Part shown: piece by piece, positions 29,795-39,664 of the stretch
Numbering within the stretch: the stretch's first letter is position 1
How the letters are laid out: every line of letters begins with the position of its first letter
NCBI RefSeq assembly: GCF_000422985.1
Contig: NZ_AUHC01000002.1
Span: 186,001-250,000 of the forward strand
Length of the DNA stretch: 64,000 bases
From: Erythrobacter cryptus DSM 12079
GTDB lineage: Bacteria > Pseudomonadota > Alphaproteobacteria > Sphingomonadales > Sphingomonadaceae
Reading direction: 5' to 3'
Translations under genes and position numbers: made by a program
Notes under the pieces: model-generated
What the model was told of the DNA's origin: nothing
The model's database searches: none
Seen by the model: only the letters and a program-made list of their open reading frames with translations

Positions 29795-31980
29795 CGCGCG
29801 GCGCGGCGGGGCTGGGGCGCGGCCTGCGCGCCAAACTGGGCCTCAAGCTCGCCGATCAGCATCGGGCGGCCAAAGCGGAAGCCCTGGACATGGCGGCAGC
29901 CGATCGCGCGCAGGAACAATTCCTGCTCCTCGCTTTCCACCCCCTCCACCACCACCTTCAAGCCCAGCGAATGGCCCATCTGCACGATCGCCTGGATGAT
30001 CAGCCGGGCCTGGTGATCCTCGTGGATCGCCGCGATGAAATCGCGCTCGATCTTGACCTTGCGGATCGGGAAGGCGCGCAGGTGGGTGAGCGAGGAAAAG
30101 CCGGTGCCGAAATCATCGAGGCACACGGTAAAGCCGCAATCATCGAGCATGGCGAGCGAGGCGCGCACCTGCCCGTCGGCATCGATCAGCATGGTCTCGG
30201 TCACCTCGATGATGATGTGCTCCGGCTGCAGCGGGCTGTCGTCGATCACGTCGATGAGGTGGCGGACGAAATCGCATTGCTTGAGATCCGCCTCGGAAAG
30301 GTTGAGGCCGATGCGCGTGTCCGGGCCGAACAGGGCGAGGATGCGCGGCCCATCGGCCACCACCTGGTCGAGCATCACCCGGCTCACCCGGCGCGAGAGC
30401 TCGGGATCGAGCAGCGCGGCAAAGACCTCGGTGGCGCTGAGCAGGCGCCCGTCCTCGTCGCGCAGCCGCAGCAGCGCCTCGACCGAGACCACCCGCCCAC
30501 TCTCCAGCTCGCGGATCGGCTGATAGGCCGCCAGCACCCGCCCGCCATTGAGCGCCCCGCGCAGCCGGGCGATGGCGTTCTGGCGCTCGGTCTGGCGGGC
30601 CTCGATCTGCTCGCTCCAGCACACCACGCTGCCGCGACCGTGCGCCTTGCCGTGATAGAGCGCAAGGTCGGCCCGGCGCATGATCTCCTCGCTGCGCGCC
30701 GGGCTGGCGATCTGCGCCACCCCGCAGGTCGCCCCGATCTTGATGAGCACGTTGCCCAGCGGGGGCAGCGCATCGAGCGCGGCGAGCAGCCGGGTGAGCA
30801 TCGCCATGACCTCTTCGAGCGCCAGGTTCGGCGGGAACAGCAGGGCAAATTCATCCCCGCCCCAGCGCGCCGCGAAGACCTCACCTGGCAGCGCCAGGCG
30901 CAGCTGCTCGGCGACGGTCTCGAGCACCCTGTCGCCGACAAGGTGGCCGAGCGTGTCGTTGACATCCTTGAACCCATCCAGATCGAGCAGCGCCACCGTG
31001 ACCGGTTTCGCCTCGACCTGCTGCATTGCCTTGGCCAGCTTGCGGTCAAAGGCGGCGCGGTTGAACAGTCCGGTCAGCCGGTCGCGCTCAGCTGCACGCT
31101 CGAGCGCGGCATTGCGCAAATATTCCTCGGTGCAGTCGAGGATGATCCCGGCGACGCTGTCGGGCAGCCCATCGACATCGATGCGTTCGCCCACCACCCG
31201 GATGCGCCGCGGCTCGCCATCGCGGCGGTGGATGGTGGTCTCGAAGCTGAAGGGCAGGCCATCGGCCACGGCCTGCTCAAGCTTGGCCTTGACCATGATC
31301 TGATCCTCCGGCTCGTAGAAGCGGATCGCTTCCTCGACCGTGGGTGTCGTGTCGGGCTCGGCACCATTGATGACATAGACCTGGTCGGACCAGTGCAGCG
31401 TCCACGTGGCCAGATCGACCCGCCAGAAGCCGACATTGGCGGCCTGTTCGGCCTGGCGGAAGATCTGGCTCGATTGCTTGAGCGCGGCGTTGGCGAGGCT
31501 CAGTTCACGGGTGCGGGTGTGCAGCGCGATCGCGCGTTCGGCAAGTTCGGCGAGCATGGCAAGCGGGGCGATCTGCTCCGCGCCGAAGGCGCCCGGCTCG
31601 GGCGAGATGCCGCACAGCGCGCCCAGAACCGTCCCGTCATCGAGCCGCACCGGCACCCCGATATAGGAGCGGATGAAGGGCGGGCCGCCGACCAGGCGGT
31701 TGCCCGCAAGCCGCGGATCGGCGCGGGCATCGCCGATCAGCACCGGCGAGGCGCCGATCACGCACAGCCGGCAGATCGAATCGGCAATGTCGGTCTCGCC
31801 GCAGGCCAGCCCGGTGCTGCCGAGAAACCACTGCCGTTCCTCCTCGACCACCGAGATCAGCGCGATCGGGCAGCCGAGCATGGTGGCGGCCAGCAGGGTG
31901 ATGCGCGAAAACACCTCCCGATCAGGGACGGTCTCAAGCCCAAGCTGGCGAATCGCATCGAGGCGCTGAGGGTGGTGCAC
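29791..31980 (-). CDS. GAF-PAS-GGDEF-EAL cyclic-di-GMP signalling protein
   Basis: A 729-residue cytoplasmic sensor that can make and break cyclic-di-GMP. The order is a GAF domain (about residues 20-155), a PAS_3-like domain (175-290), GGDEF (295-455) and EAL (470-715). GGDEF is intact at residues 374-378 (ARWGGDEFALL). An EAL is present at residues 501-503 (VSVEALLRLR) with DDFGTGFSS and VVVEGVES, so phosphodiesterase activity is likely. The inhibitory RxxD site before GGDEF is absent. The start codon is GTG. The nearby flagellar operon may be an output, but no direct link is visible. Confidence 0.94.
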   Translation of the reverse strand: MHHPQRLDAIRQLGLETVPDREVFSRITLLAATMLGCPIALISVVEEERQWFLGSTGLACGETDIADSICRLCVIGASPVLIGDARADPRLAGNRLVGGPPFIRSYIGVPVRLDDGTVLGALCGISPEPGAFGAEQIAPLAMLAELAERAIALHTRTRELSLANAALKQSSQIFRQAEQAANVGFWRVDLATWTLHWSDQVYVINGAEPDTTPTVEEAIRFYEPEDQIMVKAKLEQAVADGLPFSFETTIHRRDGEPRRIRVVGERIDVDGLPDSVAGIILDCTEEYLRNAALERAAERDRLTGLFNRAAFDRKLAKAMQQVEAKPVTVALLDLDGFKDVNDTLGHLVGDRVLETVAEQLRLALPGEVFAARWGGDEFALLFPPNLALEEVMAMLTRLLAALDALPPLGNVLIKIGATCGVAQIASPARSEEIMRRADLALYHGKAHGRGSVVCWSEQIEARQTERQNAIARLRGALNGGRVLAAYQPIRELESGRVVSVEALLRLRDEDGRLLSATEVFAALLDPELSRRVSRVMLDQVVADGPRILALFGPDTRIGLNLSEADLKQCDFVRHLIDVIDDSPLQPEHIIIEVTETMLIDADGQVRASLAMLDDCGFTVCLDDFGTGFSSLTHLRAFPIRKVKIERDFIAAIHEDHQARLIIQAIVQMGHSLGLKVVVEGVESEEQELFLRAIGCRHVQGFRFGRPMLIGELEAQFGAQAAPQPRRAAR

Positions 31981-32200
31981 GGCACCCCAATGGCGGGCAA
32001 GGGTTTAAGAATCCTTGCCTCAGGCCCTGCGTAGGTGCGCAAGGTGTGCGGGCCTGTGCGCCTGGTCAACGGCGTTTCAACGCTCGTGCAAACGCATGGT
32101 CCAACGCCGTGCCGCCAGGGCGGGGGCGACCAGCGGCGCCGCCTGCCCTTGTGCGGGCCCGGCTGGGGCGCCGCTCCCCGATTGATCAGGAGAAAGAAGA

Positions 32201-32818
32201 ATGATCCCCTTGCATGATGAGAGCGCGCGCCTGCTGCGCGCCGGTCTTGCGGTGAGCGCCGCCACCATCGCTGCGATTGCGCTGGGTGCGGCCCGGGCCG
32301 AGAGCTTCCACGGCCCCTATGCCGGCGCCGCCGCCAGCTACGAGAGCTTCTCGGGCGCGCTTTCGGGCGCGGCCTTCAAGGCCTATGCCGGGTGGAACAT
32401 CCCGCTCGGCAAGGACTGGGTGCTCGCCCCCGAGGTCAGCCTCGCCGCCAGCACCGCCGAAGCCAGCGAGACGCGCGAGACCGCCGCCTTCACCGAGGCC
32501 ACCAGGGTCAGCATCGACCGCCAGCGCGGCGCCGAGCCGCGGCTTGGCCGGCGCCTCTCCGAGGAGCTGCTGATCTATGCCGCGTGCGGGTGGCAGCGCT
32601 TTGCCGTCGATGCCCGCACCACCCGGCGCCCCAGGCCCTGCAACGCTTGCACCCCGAGGCAGTGCGAGATTGGCTTTGACGAGGATGTGTGGACGATCGG
32701 CGCCGGGGTCGAACTGGCGCTGTCGCGGCGGCTCACGCTGCGCGGCGCCTATGCCTTTGCCGAGGGCGATGCCTATCACCGCCACGGCCTGACCGCGGGC
32801 CTTGCGCTGCAATTCTGA
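32201..32818 (+). CDS. Outer-membrane beta-barrel protein
   Basis: A 205-residue exported protein with a signal peptide over about residues 12-33 (AGLAVSAATIAAIALGAARA). Alternating strands such as GPYAGAAASYESFSGALSG and KAYAGWNIPLGKDWVLAPE are followed by two Cys-containing loops (CNACTPRQC). It ends in HGLTAGLALQF, where the terminal Phe is typical of barrel proteins recognised by the BAM complex. A clear AGGAGAAAG site precedes the ATG. It resembles small porin-like surface proteins. The function is unknown. Confidence 0.85.
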   Translation: MIPLHDESARLLRAGLAVSAATIAAIALGAARAESFHGPYAGAAASYESFSGALSGAAFKAYAGWNIPLGKDWVLAPEVSLAASTAEASETRETAAFTEATRVSIDRQRGAEPRLGRRLSEELLIYAACGWQRFAVDARTTRRPRPCNACTPRQCEIGFDEDVWTIGAGVELALSRRLTLRGAYAFAEGDAYHRHGLTAGLALQF

Positions 32819-32860
32819 AGGGCGGGCGATTGCACCGCGCAAGCTCGAGGAGCACCTGCC

Positions 32861-33779
32861 ATGACCCTCTCCCCCGCGCCGATCGCGCTCACCCGCCGCG
32901 GCCTCCTCGGCGCGGGGGGCGCTACTTACCATCCTGCCCCGGCCGCGCTCGCCGCGCTGGTGGGGGAGCGCATCGGCTTTGCCGTGATGCGCGGCGCGTT
33001 TTCCGGGGTGTGCCGGATCGCCTATCCCAATCGCGCCTTTGCCGAGGCCTGCACCATCCGCCACCTTTTGTGCCATGCCGCCGGGCTTGGCAGCCTGTTC
33101 GACCGGCCGGGCTATGACAAGCATCGCCCCTATGCGCGCATGGCCGATCTGCTGGGCGCCTTTGCCGCTGCCCCGCCGGCCTTTGCCCCGGGGAGCAGCG
33201 CGGCCTATTCCAACGAGGGCTTCGTGGTGCTGGGCGCGGTGATCGAGGCGGTGACCGGCGCGAGCTCGTATGATCTTCTCGAAAGCTGGATCTATCGCTC
33301 CCGCGGGGATGGGTGCGAGCGGGCACTTCTTCTCGCGCGCCCTGCCCGATCGGGTGGCGGTGGGCTTTCGCTACCGCGAGGATGACCACTTCGGCATCGA
33401 CGCACGCCAGGACAACCGCGATTTTCTTGGTTATCGCGGCAATTCCTGTGGCGGGGGTTATGCCACGGTCGGCGACATGACCGCCTGTCTCGGCGCGCTG
33501 CGGCGCGGGGACATCGTGGCCCCGGCGCTGGTGGAGGCGCTCCTTACCCCGCCGCCGGGCGGCCTTAGAGACTATGGCATGGGCTTCATCGTCAGGCCGT
33601 TGGCGCCGGGGCGCACGCTGGTGGGCCATGGTGGGGGCGGGCCGCACAGCGGGATCGGCGGGATGAGCGGGACGATCCGCGAGACCGGGTGGGCCTTCTC
33701 GGTGCTGGGCAATTACGATGCCCACTTCACCGGCGCCATCGCCGATGACATTGCCCTGCTGCTCGCCCGGCTCGCCTGA
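32861..33779 (+). pseudogene. Broken serine beta-lactamase-like hydrolase
   Basis: Two reading frames together spell one beta-lactamase/transpeptidase-like protein. The first (32861-33385) has a twin-arginine-like start (TRRGLLGAGG), then TIRHLLCHAAGL and the active-site YSN in AAYSNEGFVVLG. The second (from about 33300 to 33779) continues with AGMGASGHFFSRALPDRVAV and the C-terminal VGHGGGGPHSGIGG. The frame changes near 33295-33305, in SWIY followed by PAGMGASG. The SxxK motif, which should precede TIRHLL, is missing too, so the catalytic Ser and Lys are lost. The protein is not functional. Confidence 0.85.
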
Positions 33780-33796
33780 GCCTGCGGGCAGCGGCA

Positions 33797-34760
33797 TCAG
33801 GCCGCGCCGTGCCGCTCCACCGCGCTGGCGAGGTGGCCAAGCAACCTTGCCCTGGCCTCGGGATCGCTGATCGGGATGGTGCCGATCGCCGGGTGCTCGG
33901 GGCCGGGCGGAGAGTAGCGCAGCAGGGCCTCGGTGGCAGCCGCCCAGCCTGCCTCATTGCCCAGATCGATCGCCGCCGCGATCGCCGCGATCAGCCCCGC
34001 GGGGTTGCTCGGCTGGCGATCAAGCCCGCGCTTGGCGGCCCTGGCGGCCTCGGCAAAGCGGCCCGCCAGCCAGTGGCAGATGGCTCGCCCGCACTGGGTC
34101 GAGGTGATGTTCGAGCCGAACGGATCGCAGCGGTCGGCGTGGTTCCAGTGCTGGATCGGGGTCTCGGTCTCGCCCGCCATGCAGCGCACCCAGGCGCTGG
34201 CGCTCCAGGCCACGCGCGAGAGCGGGTTGATCCGCGTGGCAAGCCCGATAGCGCGCAGCGCCGGCTCGAAATCCTGCGCGAGGTGCGCCGCTGACCAGGC
34301 GCCGATCGCCAGCGACTGCGAATCGCCTGCCGCCATCGCCATATGGGCCTGCGCCAGCGCCTCGCGCCGCCCGGTTTCGCCCAGGCCCTGGCCCAGCCCG
34401 GCCTTGGCCCGGGCGGCAAAGGCGTTGAGCGGGCCGTGGCCGGGATCGCGCCGCCGCCCCTGCTCGAAGGCGTCGAGCGCCAGCGCCTGGTTGGCGGCGG
34501 CTGGGCCGGCCATTGCGGGACTGGGCGCGGCGGGCATTACCTCGGCCGACGCGGCCAGCGCCCCTGTAGCAGCGACGGGCCGGGGGCAAGCCCGGCGAGC
34601 CTGAGATTGCGTTCGGCCTGGGCCACCGTCTCATGCGCCTTGTCGCGGCGCCTACATTCCACCAGCATGCGCGCCAGCGACGCCGCCGCGCTTTCATCGA
34701 GCGGGTCGAGCGCCACCAGCGGAGCCGAGGCGACCGCGCCCGCGGCGATCGCCTGCCGCT
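33797..34760 (-). pseudogene. Broken BTAD/TPR transcriptional regulator
   Basis: The intact piece (33797-34537) encodes about 246 residues of TPR-like helices (AKRGLDRQPSNPAGLIAAIA, then GNEAGWAAATEALLRYSP). Reading the minus strand further upstream in another frame (about 34540-34760) gives LVALDPLDESAAASLARMLV and CRRRDKAHETVAQAERNL, the pattern of a bacterial transcriptional activator domain (BTAD/SARP). A single-base indel near 34560 would join PSLLQ with GALAASAEVM. An in-frame stop lies before the BTAD and the DNA-binding N-terminus is missing. The gene was probably a SARP-like regulator and now has no start. Confidence 0.6.
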
Positions 34761-35238
34761 TCCACGAGGCCGGGGGCTGGCTGCCGGCTTACCTCGAACT
34801 CAAGCAGCGCATGGGCGAGGGAGGAAGCCGCACCGGGCGGCCGAGGTTCGACCGGATCGCGCTTGCCATCGCCCCTGCACCAGAGGGCGCCGCGCCGGGC
34901 GCCTATGTCTTTGCCCATGAGGGCGTGGCGGTTGGCGCGGTGGAACTCGGGGCGCGCCCGCTGGTGCGCTTCAGCGCCGCGCATGGCCATGCGCGCACCC
35001 GGTGCGCGGTGATGCTGGCAGCCACGGTGCTGGGCGTGCGGGGGGCGCGTCCGAGACCTCCGCGCCCACTCTTGCCGCGGCGCCCGCGCAGCGCTGAGCC
35101 GGCCCCAGACGGGGCCTTGCATCCTGGTGCCTGCAACAGCGATGGTCACGGCGCCGGGCCGTGGCCCTCGCTTCGCGCGTGGCGCTGGTCGTGGCGCTGC
35201 CGGGCTGGCCCGGCCGGGCCGGGGGCTAAGGAAGGGGA
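34761..35238. other. Intergenic stretch with a possible orphan coding remnant
   Basis: About 480 bases lie between the broken regulator and tRNA-Leu without a complete gene. The plus-strand frame 34750-35098 has the codon use of a real gene (ending in C or G, with GCC TAT, TTT GCC, AGC) and reads AGGWLPAYLELKQRMGEGG and YVFAHEGVAVGAVELGARP, but it has no start or recognised family. Hairpin GGCCCC-AGAC-GGGGCC is at 35101-35116. A 14-base palindrome, GGCCCGGCCGGGCC, is at 35207-35220. Confidence 0.4.
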
Positions 35239-35325
35239 TGGTGCGGTCGAGAAGACTCGAACTTCCACGGGCTTTCGCCCACAACGACCTCAACGTTGCG
35301 CGTCTACCAGTTCCGCCACGACCGC
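35239..35325 (-). tRNA. tRNA-Leu (anticodon GAG)
   Basis: The minus strand folds into a class II tRNA of 87 bases including CCA. The acceptor is GCGGTCG with CGACCGC, and the D-arm has TGGCGGAACTGGTAGACGCG. The anticodon arm CAACGTTGAGGTCGTTG holds GAG, and the long variable arm is TGGGCGAAAGCCCGT. The T-arm is GAAGTTCGAGTCTTC. The encoded CCA is at 35239-35241. Confidence 0.96.
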
Positions 35326-35435
35326 ACTCGGGGTTTGCCGGGGCAGGCCAGTCGGCTGCCCCGCGGTAGGAGCGCGCCCCTAGCAAGGGGCCGGGCCGGG
35401 TGCAAGCGCTTTGACGCTCTGGCTGCGTGCAGGGT

Positions 35436-36542
35436 TCAGGCGGGCGCCCAGCCGATCGCGGCATCGACCGCGCCGGGTGGGATGTCGGTGATCGCCTCGG
35501 TCACCGTCACCGTCTCGCCGGGGGCAAGGCGGCGCTTGGGCGGCTTGACCACCCAGTCGCCGATCTTGCGCTTGCGCGCGTCGGAAAACACCACCAGCAC
35601 ATCGGGCACGCTGCGGCTTTCGCGCCCGGTGTTGGTGATGGTGCCGCGCAGGCGGAAGATCACCTCGCCGCTGGGCAGGGTTTCCTCGCCCTGTTCGGCC
35701 GCGGGAAACTCGAGCTTGAGATCAGCCTCGCCGATCCCGAAGGTGGGGCGGGTGACGGGCACCCATTCGGGCAGGCCATAATAATTGACCGCGACTGTGG
35801 TCGCCCCGGCGATGAGGGCAAAGAGGATCGCCGCGAGCGTCCACATCCGCAAGGAATTGCGCCGCCGGGTGAAGGGGGCGCGGTAATCGAATTGCGAGGC
35901 GCCCTCCTCGTCATAACCCTCGCCTGCAGGCGCATCGTCATCGGCGTAAGGCGGGGCGCCATCGCTCGGCGCAAGCGGCGGGAGGTCGGCTGCGCCGGCG
36001 CCTTCGTCCGCCTCCGTGCCATCCTGCGCGCCTGCCTCGGCAAGGCGGGGCGGTGCGGCAGCGGGCGCCAGGCCTGCGCCGCTCAGCCCGCGGCGCAGCG
36101 CCCGGCGGGCGAGCACGGCATCGTCCTCGACCGGGGTCGGGGCCGCGGGCGGTGCCGGCGGGGCGTCGCTGCTGCGCCAATGGCTGATCTCGGGCTCGGC
36201 AGGCGCCCCATCAACCGCCTCTGGCGCCGCGGGCGCGGCGGCGGGCGGTGGCGACGCGGGTTCAGGCGGCGCGGGTTCAGGCGGCGCGGGTTCAGGCGGC
36301 TGGGCGGGTTCGGGAGGCGGCGGGGCCGCAGCCGACGCCGGGGGCGGGGGCGCGGGCTGCGCCGCGGCGGCGGGCTGTGCGCCTAGCGCTGCGGGCGCCG
36401 GGCGGGGCGGCAGGTCGCGCTCGGGCGGCTCCTGAAACCAGCTGTGCTTGCACTTGGCGCAGCGCACCGTACGCCCTTCGATGCCGATGGCAGCATCGGG
36501 CACCGCGTAGCGGGTGCGGCAAGCTGGGCAGACGATGATCAT
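35436..36542 (-). CDS. MJ0042-type zinc-ribbon membrane protein
   Basis: The 368-residue product starts with a zinc ribbon, MIIVCPACRTRYAVPDAAIG and then VRCAKCKHSWF, giving two CxxC pairs of the MJ0042 type. A long Pro/Ala/Glu-rich linker (residues 45-215) follows. One membrane helix lies at about residues 235-255 (MWTLAAILFALIAGATTVAV), with a periplasmic DUF3426-like domain containing LEFPAAEQGEETLPSGEV, TGRESRSVPDVLVVF and APGETVTVTEAI. The ATG at 36542 is set by the zinc ribbon. It is divergent from ftsEX, an arrangement often kept in alphaproteobacteria. The function is unknown. Confidence 0.9.
   Translation of the reverse strand: MIIVCPACRTRYAVPDAAIGIEGRTVRCAKCKHSWFQEPPERDLPPRPAPAALGAQPAAAAQPAPPPPASAAAPPPPEPAQPPEPAPPEPAPPEPASPPPAAAPAAPEAVDGAPAEPEISHWRSSDAPPAPPAAPTPVEDDAVLARRALRRGLSGAGLAPAAAPPRLAEAGAQDGTEADEGAGAADLPPLAPSDGAPPYADDDAPAGEGYDEEGASQFDYRAPFTRRRNSLRMWTLAAILFALIAGATTVAVNYYGLPEWVPVTRPTFGIGEADLKLEFPAAEQGEETLPSGEVIFRLRGTITNTGRESRSVPDVLVVFSDARKRKIGDWVVKPPKRRLAPGETVTVTEAITDIPPGAVDAAIGWAPA
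36256..36300. repeat. Three tandem 15-base repeats
   Basis: The unit GCGGGTTCAGGCGGC occurs three times without a mismatch at 36256-36270, 36271-36285 and 36286-36300, inside the linker of the zinc-ribbon gene. On the coding strand each unit adds PPEPA, so copy-number change would keep the frame. Confidence 0.9.
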
Positions 36543-36710
36543 CTTGCCTTCTGCAATAGTCGGCGCGCCCCCCCAAACAAGCCCGGGCGCGCCCTGTGAG
36601 GGCGAATTGGCGCGGTTTTCCACATGGAAGGCGGTCGTGAGCGCCCCAAGCGCGCGGCGCGCGGCGAATGGCGGCTTTTCCCGGCCCGGCGGCGCTGATA
36701 GGGCCGCGCC

Positions 36711-37444
<734 letters not shown>

Positions 37445-37448
<4 letters not shown>

Positions 37449-38407
37449 GCCTGCCGCCGCGCGCGTCCGAGGAGGCCGCGGCGCTGCCCGAGGGGGGCGA
37501 GCCGCAGGCCGCCGCCGCCGCATCGCCGCGCCGTTCGGGCGCCCCGCCGCTGCTGCCGGCGCGGCGCCTTTCCGGGCCGATGCCCTGGGTGATCGCGATC
37601 CTCATCGCGCTGGTGGTGATCGCCGCGGCCGGGGGCCTTGCGCTCAAGAACCTTGCCGCCGGGGCGCGCGCCGAGCTTGCCAGCGCGCTCAGCGTGCAGG
37701 TGATCGAGCCCAATCCCGAGCTGCGCGCGGCGCGCAGCGCCGAGGCGGTGCGCTTGCTCACCCGGATCGAGGGCGTGCGCGCGGTGCGGCCGGTGAGCGA
37801 GGCCGAACTCGTCGCCCTGCTCGAGCCTTGGCTCGGGGCGGGCGCGACCAGCGGCGAGGTGCCGATCCCGGCGCTGATCGATGTCGAACTGGCCGGGCCG
37901 GCCAGCGCGGCCGCGATCGCGCGGATCGAGGCGGCGCTGGCCCGGAGCATCCCCGGCGCCCGGGTTGACGCCCAGGCCGCATGGCTGGCGCCGGTCTATG
38001 ATGCGCTGGCGGCGCTGCAATGGCTTGCGCTCGGCCTCATCGCGCTGGTGGCGCTTGCTGCCATTGCCGCGGTGTGGCTGGCGGCGCGCAGCGCCTTTGG
38101 CGGCGCGCGCGAGACGGTCGAGATCATGCACCTGCTCGGCGCCAGCGATCGCCAGATCATCGCCGTGTTCCTGCGCGCGGTGCGCAGCGAGGCGCTGCTC
38201 GGCGCAGGCCTTGGCGGGGTGATCGGGGCGGCGGCGGTGTGGCTGCTTGGCCGCCAGTTCGCCGCGCTCGACAGCGGCATGGGGGCGGGCGGGGGCCTGA
38301 TGCCCGCCGACTGGCTGGTGATCGCGGCGATCCCGCTGGCCGGGGTGGCGCTGGCGCTGGTGACGGCGCGGATCACCATTGCGCTCGCGCTCAAGGACAT
38401 GCTCTAG
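37445..38407 (+). CDS. ftsX: Cell-division protein FtsX
   Basis: FtsX is the membrane partner of FtsE. The 320 residues have a long Ala/Pro-rich cytoplasmic N-terminus and a first membrane helix near residues 52-70. A periplasmic domain (about 75-180) contains LTRIEGVRAVRPVSEAELVA and AIARIEAALARSIPGA. Three more membrane segments follow, with RETVEIMHLLGASDRQIIAV, the cytoplasmic FtsX motif. Start and stop overlap with FtsE (ATGA) define the reading frame. Confidence 0.95.
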
Positions 38408-38416
38408 GGGCCGGCG

Positions 38417-38950
38417 ATGCTGCGGCGCTTCTTGTCCGTGCTGTTCCTTGCCTGGGCGATCGGCTTTCTCGCCTTCGTCGTGGCCCTGCCGCGCCCGCTC
38501 GCCACGCCGCACAAGACCGACGCGGTGATCGTGCTCACCGGCGCGGCCGGGCGCATCGCCCATGGCCTTCACGTGCTCGAGCAGGGCGCGGCGCGCCGGC
38601 TGCTGGTCAGCGGGGTCGATCCCGAGGTGCGTCCGGGCGAATTTGCCGCCGAGTTCAAGGTCGCCCCGGGGCTGATGGCCTGCTGCGTGACGCTGGGTTA
38701 CGGGGCGGTCGACACCCGCTCCAACGCCGCCGAGACCGCGCGGTGGGTGGCCGCAAACAAGGTGCGCTCGCTGAGGCTGGTGACGAGCGACTGGCACATG
38801 CGCCGTGCCGCGGGCGAGCTGGAAAGGGCCTTGCCGGAAAATGTGCAGATCCTGCGCGATGCGGTGCCCTCGCAGCCCGATTTCGGCACGCTGCTGCTCG
38901 AATATCACAAGTTTCTCGCCAGCCGCGCGGCAGGATTGGTGTCGCTGTGA
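38417..38950 (+). CDS. YdcF family (DUF218) protein
   Basis: The 177 residues have an N-terminal membrane anchor (FLSVLFLAWAIGFLAFVVAL). A DUF218 domain follows, with TDAVIVLTGAAGRIAHGLHV, AARRLLVSGV, and the typical SNAAETARWVAANKVRSLRL and VTSDWHMRRAAGELER. Members such as SanA, ElyC and YdcF act in envelope biogenesis, and some appear to bind nucleotide-like ligands. It lies in a run with ftsEX and plsC, which fits an envelope function. The stop overlaps the plsC start. Confidence 0.88.
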   Translation: MLRRFLSVLFLAWAIGFLAFVVALPRPLATPHKTDAVIVLTGAAGRIAHGLHVLEQGAARRLLVSGVDPEVRPGEFAAEFKVAPGLMACCVTLGYGAVDTRSNAAETARWVAANKVRSLRLVTSDWHMRRAAGELERALPENVQILRDAVPSQPDFGTLLLEYHKFLASRAAGLVSL

Positions 38951-39651
38951 AGACGCTTGCCGCGGCCGCGCGCTCGCTCGCCTTCTATCTCGTGTTCTAT
39001 GGCGGCACCGCGCTGCTGGTGCTCGCCGCGCTGGTGGCGGTGAGCCTGCGGCGCGGCTGGCTGCACGCGCTGGTGCGGGTGTGGGGCGCCTTTCACCTGT
39101 GGTGCGTGCGCCGCCTTGCCGGGATCGAGGTGGTGATCGAAGGCGCGCTGCCGCGCACAGCGGCGCTCATCGCGATCCGGCACGAAAGCTTCTTCGAGGC
39201 GATTGATACTGCCCGGCTGTTTGATCGCCCGGCGGTGTTTGCCAAGCAGGAATTGTTCCGCATTCCCGGCTGGGGCTGGCTGGCGCACCGTTACGGACTC
39301 ATCCCGGTGGCGCGCGACCGGGGCGCGGTGGCGCTGCGGGCGATGCTTGGCGAGGCCAAGGCGCGCCTGGCCGAGGGCCGGGCGCTGGTGATCTTCCCCG
39401 AGGGCACGCGCGTGCCCCATGGCCGGCGCGTGGCCCTGCAGGCGGGCTTTGCCGGGCTTTACAAGCTGCTCGGCCTGCCGGTGGTGCCGATCGCGGTCGA
39501 TAGCGGGCCGACCTATCACCGCCTGATCAAGCGCCCCGGGCAGATCACCTACAAGGTGGGCGAGACCATCCCGGCGGGCCTGCCGCGCGAGCAGATCGAG
39601 GCCCGGGTGGAAGCGGCGATCAACGCGCTCAACCCGCCCCTGCGCCCCTGA
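38947..39651 (+). CDS. plsC: 1-acyl-sn-glycerol-3-phosphate acyltransferase PlsC
   Basis: PlsC makes phosphatidic acid from lysophosphatidic acid in phospholipid synthesis. The 234-residue product starts with GTG at 38947, which overlaps the ydcF-like stop (GTGA). An N-terminal membrane helix precedes the acyltransferase motifs: RHESFFEA (HX4E instead of the usual HX4D, a variant found in alphaproteobacterial PlsC), then LVIFPEGTRVPHG (FPEGTR) and VVPIAVDSG. Membrane association is expected. It is the last gene of the ftsE-ftsX-ydcF-plsC run. Confidence 0.94.
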   Translation: MKTLAAAARSLAFYLVFYGGTALLVLAALVAVSLRRGWLHALVRVWGAFHLWCVRRLAGIEVVIEGALPRTAALIAIRHESFFEAIDTARLFDRPAVFAKQELFRIPGWGWLAHRYGLIPVARDRGAVALRAMLGEAKARLAEGRALVIFPEGTRVPHGRRVALQAGFAGLYKLLGLPVVPIAVDSGPTYHRLIKRPGQITYKVGETIPAGLPREQIEARVEAAINALNPPLRP

Positions 39652-39664
39652 GCCGCCCGGCGCT

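Noticed and set aside
31997-32018. Inverted repeat GCAAGG-N10-CCTTGC before the GGDEF-EAL gene
   Set aside because: A 6-bp stem with a 10-base loop is common by chance at this base composition, and no tail or family marks it as a site.
36612-36634. TTTTCCACATGGAAGG, a palindrome that resembles parS
   Set aside because: It matches only 12 of 16 positions and lacks the CACGTG core (CACATG), so I do not call it a ParB site.
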